From BRHc4a sp049323915 (GTDB lineage: Bacteria; Bacillota; Desulfotomaculia; Desulfotomaculales; Desulfocucumaceae): a stretch of DNA of 64,000 bases. A program made the position numbers and the translations under genes. This document shows positions 34,089 to 43,729 of this stretch, in pieces. A model generated the notes under the pieces. That model saw nothing but the letters and a program-made list of their open reading frames with translations. It ran no database searches and had not been told where the DNA came from. Every line of letters starts with the position of its first letter. Position 1 is the stretch's first letter. The stretch lies in contig JBMOPC010000001.1 of the NCBI GenBank assembly GCA_049323915.1, positions 72,398 to 136,397 on the forward strand. The letters run 5' to 3'.

Positions 34089-35567
34089 ATGAAACGATTC
34101 CCCGAATTTAAAAACACTGCGCCAATGTTTATAGTGGTTTTCTTCCTTAGCGTGATTATCGTGCTGGGCATAATGGAATTCGGCTTTTTAAAGAACATCC
34201 TCAACAATCATGAAGACAGCATCAAGCAGATAGCCATAAACAAAACCACCCTATTCTTGAACGACCTTAAGGCTGTGTCGGAAAACGCAGGCAAAAAATA
34301 TGACAACAGAGGCGAAAACCCGGGTGAGGCATTAAAAACAATTTCAGCTTTTGACCACCGTATAGTAAATGTGTATATTCTGAAACCTGACGGCTCAGTC
34401 AGAGCATCACTGCACCCCCGGGGCAATGATGTCCCACTCCCCGTAAAAAGCCTGATCAGGGAAAGAGTTTCGCAGAGGGCAACCATATCGGGCGTCCATA
34501 CCGATCCCTCCTCCCATCTGAATATTGTAAGCGGGCTGGTCAGGCTCCCCGGCGGGAGCGGTGAGGCCGGGGGAACAATGGTGGTGGACTTTAAAATAGA
34601 TCAGTACCAAAAGGAAATGATGCATGAGTTTATAAACAAGCATTATAAAATTGCGGTGTTTGACGGCAATAATTATCCGGTGTTCTGGCCCTTTGACAAA
34701 GAGAAAATTGGAGAATTCGACGGCACGAACAAAAGATTTTTCGTCAACAGGGAGCAGTACAACGTACTGTACAGCGAAGTTGGAGACCAGCCCTGGCGCC
34801 TGTATTTTTTCTTTAAAGAAAACAATTTTGAAACATTCAGGACTATTGCGATACTGTTCCTGGTGTTCGCGCTTTACTGCTGCCTGTACCAGCTGCTGGT
34901 GGAGCTGTGGGGGGTAAACAGCATCCGGACATATTTTGAAAACATTGATTTCGCCATTTTCAACCAGATCAATGAAGGCGTTATTATAACCAACAACTCG
35001 GGGCGCATAATTTTTGCCAACAGCTCGGCCCATGAAATATTTTCCCAAAGAAAAAGCTCGCTGGTGGGAATAAAGTTGAATGAAATACTGGGTCATATTG
35101 AAGACATACATGACGAAAAGGAAAAATCGCACATTTTTACTCTTAAGATGCCTGACAAATTCCTGGAGGCCATTCACTCCCCGATAATAAAGAAGGGTAA
35201 AATACTTGGCTCCCTTACTGTAATCAGGGTTAACGCAAAAGAAGAAAAGACAATTAGGGCGGTGCTGGGCAAGTTTATAGAAATAATACCGGAAGGCGTA
35301 CTCTATGTGGACAAAAACCATGAAGTCAGCATGGCCAATCTGATGGCCAGATGCTTCCTGGGAAGCCTGAACAAAGGCGCCAGCATTGATGTGGTTCGCC
35401 CCGACCTGGCCGAGGCTGTTTATGAAAACATAGGCTCAGGGTCGGTAAAGAGAATAGAAATGCAGTCATACGGGCTTATATGCGAGATTGCTCCGGTGTA
35501 TGACGACGACGGGGTGTATGCAGGAACACTGGTTGTGCTGTTTCCTTCCGGAACCATGGACGAATAG
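34089..35567 (+). CDS. Membrane Cache/PAS sensor protein without an output domain
   Basis: Protein of 492 residues: helix 1 (about 13-33), a Cache-like extracytoplasmic domain (IVNVYILKPDGSVRASLHP and TMVVDFKIDQYQKEM), helix 2 (about 255-275), a PAS domain (about 290-395, INEGVIITNNSGRIIFANSSAHEIF), and a second PAS-like unit to the end (IPEGVLYVDKNHEVSMANLMA). No kinase, GGDEF, HTH or methyl-accepting domain follows. It may modulate the adjacent kinase/regulator pair or the Usp protein. The start is ATG 34089, 21 bases after the regulator. Family membership is clear only at domain level. Confidence 0.75.
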   Translation: MKRFPEFKNTAPMFIVVFFLSVIIVLGIMEFGFLKNILNNHEDSIKQIAINKTTLFLNDLKAVSENAGKKYDNRGENPGEALKTISAFDHRIVNVYILKPDGSVRASLHPRGNDVPLPVKSLIRERVSQRATISGVHTDPSSHLNIVSGLVRLPGGSGEAGGTMVVDFKIDQYQKEMMHEFINKHYKIAVFDGNNYPVFWPFDKEKIGEFDGTNKRFFVNREQYNVLYSEVGDQPWRLYFFFKENNFETFRTIAILFLVFALYCCLYQLLVELWGVNSIRTYFENIDFAIFNQINEGVIITNNSGRIIFANSSAHEIFSQRKSSLVGIKLNEILGHIEDIHDEKEKSHIFTLKMPDKFLEAIHSPIIKKGKILGSLTVIRVNAKEEKTIRAVLGKFIEIIPEGVLYVDKNHEVSMANLMARCFLGSLNKGASIDVVRPDLAEAVYENIGSGSVKRIEMQSYGLICEIAPVYDDDGVYAGTLVVLFPSGTMDE

Positions 35568-35598
35568 CTTCAATTAAAGAATTGGAGGTCCAGCTGGC

Positions 35599-36057
35599 TT
35601 GTTCAGAAAAATACTTTTGGTGCTGGGGGGAACCCGGGTCAATTCAAAGGCTGTGATGCTGGCTTCGGTGATGGCCAAATCAAACAACGCTTCACTGACT
35701 GCGCTCAGCATAAGCTTGCCGGAAAGCGTAAACATGCTGGGGGACGAGTGGATAAGCGACCAGCGGATGCTGGACCTTTTTTTCAGCTACATGAGGGGCC
35801 AAAAAGAAAGAGAGGGCGTAAGTTTACTGGAAGATGCCGTAAAAACGGCCTGGGAACTGGGTTTGGAGTTATCCGCAGTGAGTGAGGCCGGAGGGCCGGT
35901 GAGCGCAGTAATATCGGCATTCAGGCGGCACGGCCCCTTTGACGCCATTGTTTTGCCGGCTGGCTACATCTCGGGCAAAATGCGGCTGGACTTAAAAGAA
36001 CTGATCAATAAGCTGTCTTGCCCTGTATTCATAGTACCGGAAGAAAAAGACAATTGA
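35599..36057 (+). CDS. Universal stress protein-like protein
   Basis: Protein of 152 residues with a UspA-type N-terminus (RKILLVLGGTRVNSKAVMLAS), a central LEDAVKTAWELGLEL segment and a final strand LSCPVFIVPEE. The usual first-strand aspartate and the G-2x-G nucleotide loop are weak, so it may be a non-nucleotide-binding variant. TTG start behind GGAGG. It follows the Cache/PAS gene by 31 bases and probably shares its transcript. Confidence 0.65.
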   Translation: MFRKILLVLGGTRVNSKAVMLASVMAKSNNASLTALSISLPESVNMLGDEWISDQRMLDLFFSYMRGQKEREGVSLLEDAVKTAWELGLELSAVSEAGGPVSAVISAFRRHGPFDAIVLPAGYISGKMRLDLKELINKLSCPVFIVPEEKDN

Positions 36058-36188
36058 AAATTTTTGACTGGAGATATTGACCTATGTCAATAATTTTATT
36101 AAACTATCCGTATAGCATACAAAATGCACACAATTTTATAGAAAGAAAAAAACCGCCGAGCAAGAATTTATTGCGGGGGGAATCGTGC

Positions 36189-36425
36189 GTGAGCCTGGTG
36201 GCGATAAAAGTCGGGCGGTTTAATTGTCCGGGCTGTGAACAATCCGATTTGCGCGAAATTCTGAAGTGCAGCGGAGTTGATCTGCTTGACTACAAGCCGG
36301 GGCAGGGCGAGGATATCGTGGTGTGCGAAAGCAATGGCATAAGCGCCGACGATATCATATTGACAATACTTGAAGCCGGTTATACGGTTAAAATGTATTA
36401 CCTGGCGGAAAAACTGTATAATTAA
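36189..36425 (+). CDS. Small HMA-like protein with a CPGC motif
   Basis: A 78-residue protein resembling the ferredoxin-like heavy-metal-associated fold: VAIKVGRFNCPGCEQSDLREIL, a middle strand GEDIVVCESNG, and DDIILTILEAGYTVKMYYL. The C-x2-C pair at the end of the first strand sits where HMA domains bind copper or similar metals. GTG 36189 has GGGGGGAA upstream. An in-frame ATG at 36084 would add 35 residues unlike the domain. An intrinsic terminator follows directly, so it closes the signalling group. Confidence 0.6.
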   Translation: MSLVAIKVGRFNCPGCEQSDLREILKCSGVDLLDYKPGQGEDIVVCESNGISADDIILTILEAGYTVKMYYLAEKLYN

Positions 36426-36431
36426 AAAAAT

Positions 36432-36460
36432 AACCGGGGGCGGCTTAGCCTCCGGTTTTT
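36432..36460 (+). terminator. Intrinsic terminator after the CPGC protein
   Basis: AACCGGGGGC pairs with GCCTCCGGTT (one mismatch) around GGCTTA, followed by a five-T run (36456-36460). It is also immediately next to the end of the convergent GGDEF gene. Confidence 0.8.
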
Positions 36461-36462
36461 GC

Positions 36463-38757
36463 TCACACCGTCATGATCTGATCAGGGCCATAGACCACAA
36501 CTTTGTTCCTGCCGGTCCTTTTGGCAGTGTACAGGGCTGTGTCGCTGTGAAAAATAAGCTGGCCGGCATCCCCGGCGTCCTCCGGGCAGCAGGCCACCCC
36601 GCAGGATACTGTTACAGACAGTGTTTCATGGCCGCTTGCTGCCATCAAAGCACCTTCAACCGTTGACCTGACTCTCTCCATGACTTCCAGCGCCCTGCCC
36701 CTGGGGGTTCCCGGCATGATTACCGCAAACTCCTCCCCCCCGTACCTGCAAATAATATCGCTTTCTCTAAGGGACTGACGCAGCATGGAGGAGACCTCCA
36801 CCAGCACATGATCTCCGGTCTGATGGCCGTGCTTGTCGTTAACATTTTTAAAATAGTCTATGTCCAGTATGGCCAGCGACAGGGGGTTACCAAAGTTGGC
36901 ATTCTTTATTTCCGCATCAATGCTCTCCAGAAAGTACTTTTTGTTAAAAAGTCCGGTGAGTCCGTCCACAGACGCCATGGCCCTCATTTTCTGAAACTCG
37001 TGGAAATTGGTTATGGCCGCGCTTATCTGGCTGGAAAGCGATCGGATCAGATATATTCTCTCGCGGGAAAGCTTGTCTTTTTCCCCGCTGTAAAGGTTTA
37101 TAAGCCCAATCAGCTGTTCGTCGCGGTAAATGGGGAATGAATAAAATGACATTACATCAGGCAATATCAACATTGGTTTAAGGTTTTGCCTGTTCCTGAC
37201 GTCCCCGTGCAAAAGAGGCGCGTGGCTCCGGTACAGGTCCGCCACCTCCGGCCCCGTTGTTTTATAAGGGCTGGCGTTGTATTGTGACACTGTTTTTTGA
37301 GGGATGCCAAATGAAGACCGGATGATAAGATTTTCACACCGGTCGGCGATAAAAACAGCAATATGCTCAATATCCACCATCTCCGCAGCTGACTTTGCTA
37401 TTACCTCCACTGCGGAATCAAGGTCCTTTTGAAGGGCAAGATCCCTGGAAAGGGTATAAGCAGCCTTTACCTCTATAAGCTTTCTCTGGGGTGTGACATC
37501 CTGCATTGTGGCCGCCGCCCCAGTAACGGTCCCGCCTTTGTACAGCGGGCTCACATTCATAAGCAGCTCTTTAAAAAAATCTCCCACCATTATAATGCTT
37601 CTTAGTCCCAGGAATTCCCTCCGGGTGATTATGGACTCCATTATATAATTTTGATAGTTGCTGGGGAAGAATTCCTTTACAGTTTTCCCCGTCACTGACG
37701 AAGGATCCCGCCCCGTTATTTCTCCTGCTTCTTTGTTGAATATTTTTATTATTCCCTCGCTGTCCACCACCATAATGCCTATTGGAACATTGTCCAGAAC
37801 ACCGGCATTTCCAGTCAGGGCGTCCAGTCCACTGGCCAGGGAATCAGCGTCCGCCCGGCTGTCTCCGGTAATAGCGCCAAGTTTTGATATGATCTTTTCC
37901 GCCGGCGCTATAAGGGATCTTACGTAAAAGGCACACACCGTCACCAAAATAATAGAAATAAAAACAGCCGGCAGGGTAATCTTTTGGTTGTCAGCAGCGA
38001 AAACGGCGGCTGCCGGAGCGCGGTGCCTGACTGCAACCACCCACCAGCCCGGGAATCCGGCACTGGCGGAAACCAGTGAGATATTCCCCGTATATATGTA
38101 TCTTTCCGCAGGTATCCTGTTTACTACATTTGAATTCAAAACTTCGGCGGCGGCATCCCCGTGTAATGGCACAAGGCTTTCGCCATCGGAAAGGTGCAGT
38201 GTAATTTTTTCGCCAGACGGAAAAATGGGGTCCTGTTCCGCCCGGAGTGCATTGTAGTTAACAGAACCCGCCAGCCAGCCGATCTGTTGCCCCCTGGCAT
38301 TAAGCAAAGGAGCAATCAGCGCAACGGTTTTTTTTCCGTCGGGCCCGGTAAGGGCCGCCGGGAAAGGACTGCCCGGCCTGTTATCGGCTGTCCGGAGGGG
38401 CGGCTGCAGCTTTAAATAGGCAGAATTTGCCGGGGATGGCCTGACAATTTCGCCGGAGTTATTGAAGAGAAAATATTCATTGAAGAAATAAGACTTTCTC
38501 TTGATTTGAGAAAGGTCCGGCTGCCTGCCTGCGGCTTCCCAGATCTGCGGGGGTGTGCTGGCGGAGGCTTCTGCCAGCTCTGCTGACGCTGCGCTGATGT
38601 AAGTATTTATCCTTCCGGCCGCATCCGCAGCCACCCATTCCTGGACAGACAGCCTGTAATTCTCCAAAATCCGCGGCATCGCAAATAAAATGCCAACCGC
38701 CAGGACCAGCAAAGAGCAGGCAACAAAAACAGCGCATATTTTTTTACCTGCGTTCAT
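36463..38757 (-). CDS. Membrane Cache-PAS-GAF-GGDEF diguanylate cyclase
   Basis: Protein of 764 residues: helix 1 (about 7-29), an extracytoplasmic Cache-type domain, helix 2 (about 268-290), PAS (about 320-430, DNVPIGIMVVDSEGIIKIFNKEAG), a GAF domain (about 445-590), and a C-terminal GGDEF domain. The active site is RYGGEEF, so cyclase activity should be intact. The RESD four residues before it fits the inhibitory I-site RxxD. It makes cyclic di-GMP in response to an external ligand. The start is the ATG complementary to 38755-38757 behind GGGGGTTGA. An inverted repeat at 38776-38800 lies in its promoter region. Confidence 0.9.
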   Translation of the reverse strand: MNAGKKICAVFVACSLLVLAVGILFAMPRILENYRLSVQEWVAADAAGRINTYISAASAELAEASASTPPQIWEAAGRQPDLSQIKRKSYFFNEYFLFNNSGEIVRPSPANSAYLKLQPPLRTADNRPGSPFPAALTGPDGKKTVALIAPLLNARGQQIGWLAGSVNYNALRAEQDPIFPSGEKITLHLSDGESLVPLHGDAAAEVLNSNVVNRIPAERYIYTGNISLVSASAGFPGWWVVAVRHRAPAAAVFAADNQKITLPAVFISIILVTVCAFYVRSLIAPAEKIISKLGAITGDSRADADSLASGLDALTGNAGVLDNVPIGIMVVDSEGIIKIFNKEAGEITGRDPSSVTGKTVKEFFPSNYQNYIMESIITRREFLGLRSIIMVGDFFKELLMNVSPLYKGGTVTGAAATMQDVTPQRKLIEVKAAYTLSRDLALQKDLDSAVEVIAKSAAEMVDIEHIAVFIADRCENLIIRSSFGIPQKTVSQYNASPYKTTGPEVADLYRSHAPLLHGDVRNRQNLKPMLILPDVMSFYSFPIYRDEQLIGLINLYSGEKDKLSRERIYLIRSLSSQISAAITNFHEFQKMRAMASVDGLTGLFNKKYFLESIDAEIKNANFGNPLSLAILDIDYFKNVNDKHGHQTGDHVLVEVSSMLRQSLRESDIICRYGGEEFAVIMPGTPRGRALEVMERVRSTVEGALMAASGHETLSVTVSCGVACCPEDAGDAGQLIFHSDTALYTAKRTGRNKVVVYGPDQIMTV

Positions 38758-38775
38758 TTTAAATCAACCCCCAAA

Positions 38776-38800
38776 CAATAAAAATATTCGATTTTTATTG
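38776..38800. promoter_or_regulatory. Inverted repeat upstream of the GGDEF gene
   Basis: CAATAAAAAT (38776-38785) is perfectly inverted as ATTTTTATTG (38791-38800), 19-43 bases before the GGDEF start. It may be an operator or an AT-rich leader hairpin. The remaining part of the 465-base gap up to the next hdrA holds a promoter (39114) and no gene that I can support. Confidence 0.4.
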
Positions 38801-39113
38801 ACAAATACCTATTGGCGAAATCTTTAAATTTAATAAAACGTGGTTGTATCCCAGTGAAAATTTCAGTCTTGTTTTTTTTCGCCAGAATTGAAATTACGCT
38901 GACCACCCGAAGCAATCCGTAAAAACCCCCTATTTTGACCCGGATGCAATGTTGACGGGTGTTTATATTATTAAGCTATTGTCAGAAAGCGCGGAAAACA
39001 AGGGTTTTATTGGTGAAAATTGTCGTAAATACTATTACTTTTTTACGCATTTGATAAAGATAGTTGATATTTCGTAATATATAGTTATAGCGTAATTTAA
39101 GTTCCTGAAATAC

Positions 39114-39143
39114 TTGATTATGAATAAATAGTGGTGGTATAAT
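39114..39143 (+). promoter_or_regulatory. Promoter of the second Hdr operon
   Basis: TTGATT (39114-39119) and TATAAT (39138-39143) with an 18-base spacer lie 81 bases before the GTG start of the large hdrA. The -10 is consensus and the -35 is four of six. Confidence 0.6.
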
Positions 39144-39223
39144 TTCAGTTAAGAGATATTGAAATTTCACTTTTATAGCGAAATAGTAATTGCTTCAGAA
39201 GCGTAAGATTGGAGGCTTTGATT

Positions 39224-42200
39224 GTGACAGAGGCCAGTGCCCCCAAAAAAGGTGCGGTATGCATAGTCGGCGGTGGTATTAGCGGTATGCAGTCCGCCCT
39301 CGACCTTGCAGAGTCCGGAATAAAGGTATACCTGGTGGAGGAAAAGACGGCCATAGGCGGGATCATGTCAAGGCTGGACAAGACCTTTCCCACCAACGAC
39401 TGTGCCATGTGCATTGTTTCACCAAAACTGGTTGATGTGGGCCGGCACCTTAATGTCGAGCTGATTACCGGGGCCCGTGTGGAGAGCATAGACGGGCAGG
39501 CCGGTAATTTTAACGTTAAGGTGGTTAAAAAGGCGCGCTATGTGGACATGGAAAAGTGCACCGGGTGCGGGGAGTGCGCCCGGGTTTGCCCGGTGGAGGT
39601 TCCCAACCAGTTCGACGCCGGACTTGGGAAAAGAAAGGCCGCGTACAAGCTTTACCCCCAGGCCATGCCCACCGCCTTCGCCATAGACAATAAGGGCGCC
39701 CCGCCGTGCCGCAACGCGTGTCCGGCAGGGATAAACGTTCAGGGCTATGTTCAGTTAATCAAACAGAAAAAATTCATAGAGGCCTGGCAGACAATATACA
39801 GGGATAACCCACTTCCGGCTGTTTGCGGAAGGGTATGCACCCACCCGTGTGAGGCCGCCTGCCACCGCGGCAGGGTAGACTCGCCGGTAAATATCAGACA
39901 CTTGAAAAGAACAGCCTCTGACTTGGCTTATCAGAATGTCGATCAATTACCTCTTCCGGATGTGGCCCCAAAAAACGGCAAAAAGGTGGCCGTGATTGGA
40001 TCTGGGCCTGCCGGACTGTCTGCAGCGTACCAGCTGGTGCTAAGAGGCTTTGGCGTAACAGTTTTTGAGGCCAGGGAAAAAGCCGGGGGAATGCTTAGGT
40101 ACGGCATCCCCGAGTACAGGCTTCCTAAAAAAATAGTGGATCAGGAAATAGAACTTCTTAAAAAACTGGGAGTCGAAATAAAAACAAACACCCCGCTGGG
40201 GCCCGGCCTTACCGTGCAGGACATCAAGCAGCAGGGATATGACTCTGTTTTTATCGCCATCGGGGCTCAAAAGGGACAGAAGCTCAACATCCCCGGAGAG
40301 GACCTGAAAGGGGTGCTGATAGGCGTTGACTACCTGTCCAGGGTGAACAGCGGAGAGAAGGTTGAAACAGGGCGCAGGGTGGCGGTTATTGGCGGCGGCA
40401 ATACGGCCATGGACGCGGCCAGGACCGCGTTAAGGAACGGGGCTGCGGAGGTCACGGTTTACTACAGGAGGACATTTGAGGAAATAACGGCCGCCAAGGA
40501 TGAAATTCACGAGGCCAGGGAAGAGGGAATAGTCTTCCGGACACTGGTGGGCCCCCTGGCATTTTTCGAAAAAAACGGCAAGGTTGCCGGAATTGAATTT
40601 ATTGAGAACAGCCTTGGGGAACCCGACTCCAGCGGGCGCAGGAGCCCCGTGCCGGTAGCGGGCAGCCAGTTCAGCGTTGAGGTGGACACGGTAATAGTGG
40701 CGGTGGGACAGGTGCCGGAGAAAATTGAAGGACTTGAGGCGGCGCTGGGAAGGGGCTACAGGATCGAGGCCGACAAATATACTCTTTCCACCAGCCTGGC
40801 CGGGGTATTCGCCGGCGGTGACGCTGTCACAGGACCGGCCACCGTTATTGAGGCCATAGGGGCCGGAAAGCTTGCGGCGGCTTCAATTGACAGGTGTTTA
40901 AGCGCCGGTGATGCACCACGGGAAGAAACAGCGGCAGAAGAAAGAGAAGAAGATAAGGTTGTTGATTTTCCAGCCACTCACTTCCAGATCCCGATAAAGA
41001 GGCATGAGCCCGCCCAGTCGGACCCGTCTGAGAGAATAAAGTGTTTTGACGAGGTTGTGTCTGCCCTTGGAGAGACTGAGGCCTCCGAAGAGGCAGAAAG
41101 GTGCCTTAACTGCGGAGTTTGCTCACAGTGCCTTGAGTGTGTGAAAGTCTGCCTGCCCAATGCCATAGACCACGGTATGCGGGATGAGACAATAACACTG
41201 GAAGTGGGGGCAGTTCTCTTAAACCCCGGCGGGGACACATACGACCCTTCGGAACTGGAATACTTCGGGTATAAAAAGCTGCCAAACGTTGTAACCAGTA
41301 TAGAATTCGAAAGAATTTTAAGCGCCTCGGGACCTTACCAGGGGCATATGGTGAGGCCGTCGGACGGAAAGGAGCCCCGCAGGATAGCCTGGATACAGTG
41401 CGTGGGCTCAAGGAACGAAAGGATAGGGCGGGGATACTGCTCTTCGGTTTGCTGTATGTACGCCATCAAGGAGGCCGTAATAGCCAAGGAGCACAGCCGA
41501 GATCCACTGGAGACCACCATATTCCTTATGGATATGCGGTCCTATGGAAAGGATTTTGAGAGGTATTACACCAGGGCCCGGGATGAGCATGGTGTCAGAT
41601 TCATACACAGCCGTATATACGAGGTTGCCGGCAAGCCGGACGGAAGCGGCATCCTTATTATAAGATATGCCCCCGAGGACGGGGCTCCGGTAACCGAAGA
41701 GTTCGACATGGTGGTACTTTCGGTGGGACTGAAGACCACCTCTGATTCAGTGGTGCTGGCCAGTCAATATGGAGTTGACCTGGACTGCTACGGATTCTGC
41801 AAGAGCAAAGAGCTGGCCCCGGGTATAACTTCGCGGGAGGGAATTTTTGCCGGTGGGATTTTTGCAGGCCCCAAGGACATACCAGAAACGGTGGTGGAGG
41901 CCAGCGCCTCGGCCGGATACGTTTCCAGGCTGCTGGGCGAAAGCCGCGGCACCTGCACCAGCAAGAAGGAATACCCTCCCGAAAGAGATGTCCGCCGTGA
42001 AAGACCCCGTATAGGAGTATTTGTATGCAACTGCGGCATAAACATAGGCAGTGTGATTAATGTGCCCGCTGTGGCCGAATACGCCAAGACATTATCAGAC
42101 GTGGCATACACAGACACATTCCTGTTCACCTGCTCCCAGGACAGCATCGAAAAGATAAAGTCAATAATAAAGGAGAAGGGCATCAACAGGGTGGTGGTGG

Positions 42201-43663
42201 CATCCTGCACCCCCAGGACCCACGCTCCTCTGTTTATGAGCGCACTACGGGAGGCCGGGCTTAATCCATACCTTTACGAACATGTCAACATAAGAGAACA
42301 TTCGTCCTGGGTTCACAGGGAGCGCCCGGCCGAAGCCACAAGGAAGGCCAAGGACCTGGTCCGCATGGCTGTGGCCAAATCCCGCCTGTTAAAGCCCGTG
42401 GCCCCCACGTACGTTGAAGTCAACCCTTCCGCACTGGTGTTGGGAGGTGGCGTGGCCGGGATGACAGCCTCTCTTTCACTTGCCGACCAGGGTTACAGAG
42501 TCTATCTCCTTGAAAAGACAGGGAAGCTGGGCGGAAGGGCCAGGGACATGAAATTCACACTGAGCGGAGAAGACCCGGCTGATTTTGTCGACACACTTAT
42601 TGATTCGGTTGGCAGCAACGATAAGATAGAGGTTTTGACAATGGCCTCAGTGCTGGAATTCAGCGGTTTCCCCGGCAATTACAAAACCAGGGTGGATGTA
42701 GATGGGGCAGCCCGGGAACTGGAACACGGTGTGGTTATTCTGGCCACCGGGGCCAGGGAAATTAAAACAAGACAGTTCTGCCTGGAAGAAAGCGACCGTG
42801 TAATCACACAGACACAGCTTGAAGACATGATACACGGAGGCCGGCTGGGTGGTTTTAAAAACATAGTCATGATACAGTGCGTGGGATCGCGCAGCAAAGA
42901 AAGGCCGTATTGCAGCAGGGTTTGCTGCCAGGAGGCGCTTAAGAACGCCCTTCAGCTAAAAAAGACCAACCCCGCTGCAAATGTATTTATTCTCTACAGA
43001 GATATCAGGTCCTATGGACTATTGGAAAAATACTACACCGAGGCCAGGAGGAGCGGCGTAATATTTATCAGGTACGATGAAAATGAAGGCCCTGACGTAC
43101 GTTTAAAGGATAGCGGCCTGGAAGTGATGGTGAAGGACCATATACTTCACCTGCCGGTTGTAATAGAGCCGGACCTGCTGGTGCTGAGCACCGGAGTGGA
43201 GCCTGGGGAGGACAATGAAAAGATCAGCAGGATTTTCAAGGTTCCCCTGGACGCAGACGGGTTCTTGCTGGAGGCCCACATGAAACTGAGGCCTGTGGAC
43301 TTTTCCGCCGACGGAATGTACATGTGCGGCACCGCCCATGCTCCAAAGTCATTAAAGGAAACAATTGTTCAGGCCAATGCGGCGGCTATGAGGGCAGTGA
43401 CCCTTCTTTCAAAAGAAAAACTGGAAAACGTCCCCATCGTGGCAATGGTCAACCCCAGGAAATGCGGGGGATGCGGGATCTGTGTCAAGGCCTGCGGATA
43501 TAAGGCAAGACATATGAACGAACAGGAAAAGGTGGCCATGGTTACCGAGGTGCTCTGCCAGGGCTGCGGGGCATGCGTGGTTGCCTGTCCCAACGGCGCG
43601 ACGCAGCAAAAAGGTTTTGAAAAGGGGCAGATGCTGGCGGCGCTTTTGGCCTCAATAAGCTAA
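39224..43663 (+). CDS. hdrA: Giant HdrA with an inserted GltD-like NAD(P)H flavoprotein domain
   Basis: Protein of 1479 residues with three FAD-type modules. Residues 1-155 are the HdrA N-terminal FAD module (GGGISG and CTGCGECARVCP). Residues about 157-580 are a full GltD/NfnB-like module: CRNACPAG and CGRVCTHPCEAAC clusters, FAD site VIGSGPAGLSAAYQL, nucleotide site VIGGGNTAMDAARTAL, VGQVPE and FAGGDAV. The interrupted module then resumes (CLNCGVCSQCLECVKVCLPNAID), followed by a complete HdrA (VCNCGINIGSV, ASCTPRTHAP, GGGVAG) with two ferredoxin motifs at the end. The insertion replaces a short loop of the 1004-residue paralogs and adds an NAD(P)H-oxidising site. The start is GTG 39224, eight bases after GGAGG. 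Confidence 0.9.
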   Translation: MTEASAPKKGAVCIVGGGISGMQSALDLAESGIKVYLVEEKTAIGGIMSRLDKTFPTNDCAMCIVSPKLVDVGRHLNVELITGARVESIDGQAGNFNVKVVKKARYVDMEKCTGCGECARVCPVEVPNQFDAGLGKRKAAYKLYPQAMPTAFAIDNKGAPPCRNACPAGINVQGYVQLIKQKKFIEAWQTIYRDNPLPAVCGRVCTHPCEAACHRGRVDSPVNIRHLKRTASDLAYQNVDQLPLPDVAPKNGKKVAVIGSGPAGLSAAYQLVLRGFGVTVFEAREKAGGMLRYGIPEYRLPKKIVDQEIELLKKLGVEIKTNTPLGPGLTVQDIKQQGYDSVFIAIGAQKGQKLNIPGEDLKGVLIGVDYLSRVNSGEKVETGRRVAVIGGGNTAMDAARTALRNGAAEVTVYYRRTFEEITAAKDEIHEAREEGIVFRTLVGPLAFFEKNGKVAGIEFIENSLGEPDSSGRRSPVPVAGSQFSVEVDTVIVAVGQVPEKIEGLEAALGRGYRIEADKYTLSTSLAGVFAGGDAVTGPATVIEAIGAGKLAAASIDRCLSAGDAPREETAAEEREEDKVVDFPATHFQIPIKRHEPAQSDPSERIKCFDEVVSALGETEASEEAERCLNCGVCSQCLECVKVCLPNAIDHGMRDETITLEVGAVLLNPGGDTYDPSELEYFGYKKLPNVVTSIEFERILSASGPYQGHMVRPSDGKEPRRIAWIQCVGSRNERIGRGYCSSVCCMYAIKEAVIAKEHSRDPLETTIFLMDMRSYGKDFERYYTRARDEHGVRFIHSRIYEVAGKPDGSGILIIRYAPEDGAPVTEEFDMVVLSVGLKTTSDSVVLASQYGVDLDCYGFCKSKELAPGITSREGIFAGGIFAGPKDIPETVVEASASAGYVSRLLGESRGTCTSKKEYPPERDVRRERPRIGVFVCNCGINIGSVINVPAVAEYAKTLSDVAYTDTFLFTCSQDSIEKIKSIIKEKGINRVVVASCTPRTHAPLFMSALREAGLNPYLYEHVNIREHSSWVHRERPAEATRKAKDLVRMAVAKSRLLKPVAPTYVEVNPSALVLGGGVAGMTASLSLADQGYRVYLLEKTGKLGGRARDMKFTLSGEDPADFVDTLIDSVGSNDKIEVLTMASVLEFSGFPGNYKTRVDVDGAARELEHGVVILATGAREIKTRQFCLEESDRVITQTQLEDMIHGGRLGGFKNIVMIQCVGSRSKERPYCSRVCCQEALKNALQLKKTNPAANVFILYRDIRSYGLLEKYYTEARRSGVIFIRYDENEGPDVRLKDSGLEVMVKDHILHLPVVIEPDLLVLSTGVEPGEDNEKISRIFKVPLDADGFLLEAHMKLRPVDFSADGMYMCGTAHAPKSLKETIVQANAAAMRAVTLLSKEKLENVPIVAMVNPRKCGGCGICVKACGYKARHMNEQEKVAMVTEVLCQGCGACVVACPNGATQQKGFEKGQMLAALLASIS

Positions 43664-43729
43664 AGTCTGTGCTCTCTGTGGCTAAATTTAAAATCACACT
43701 GTTTAAATTCATTAAAGAAGGTGGACTGT

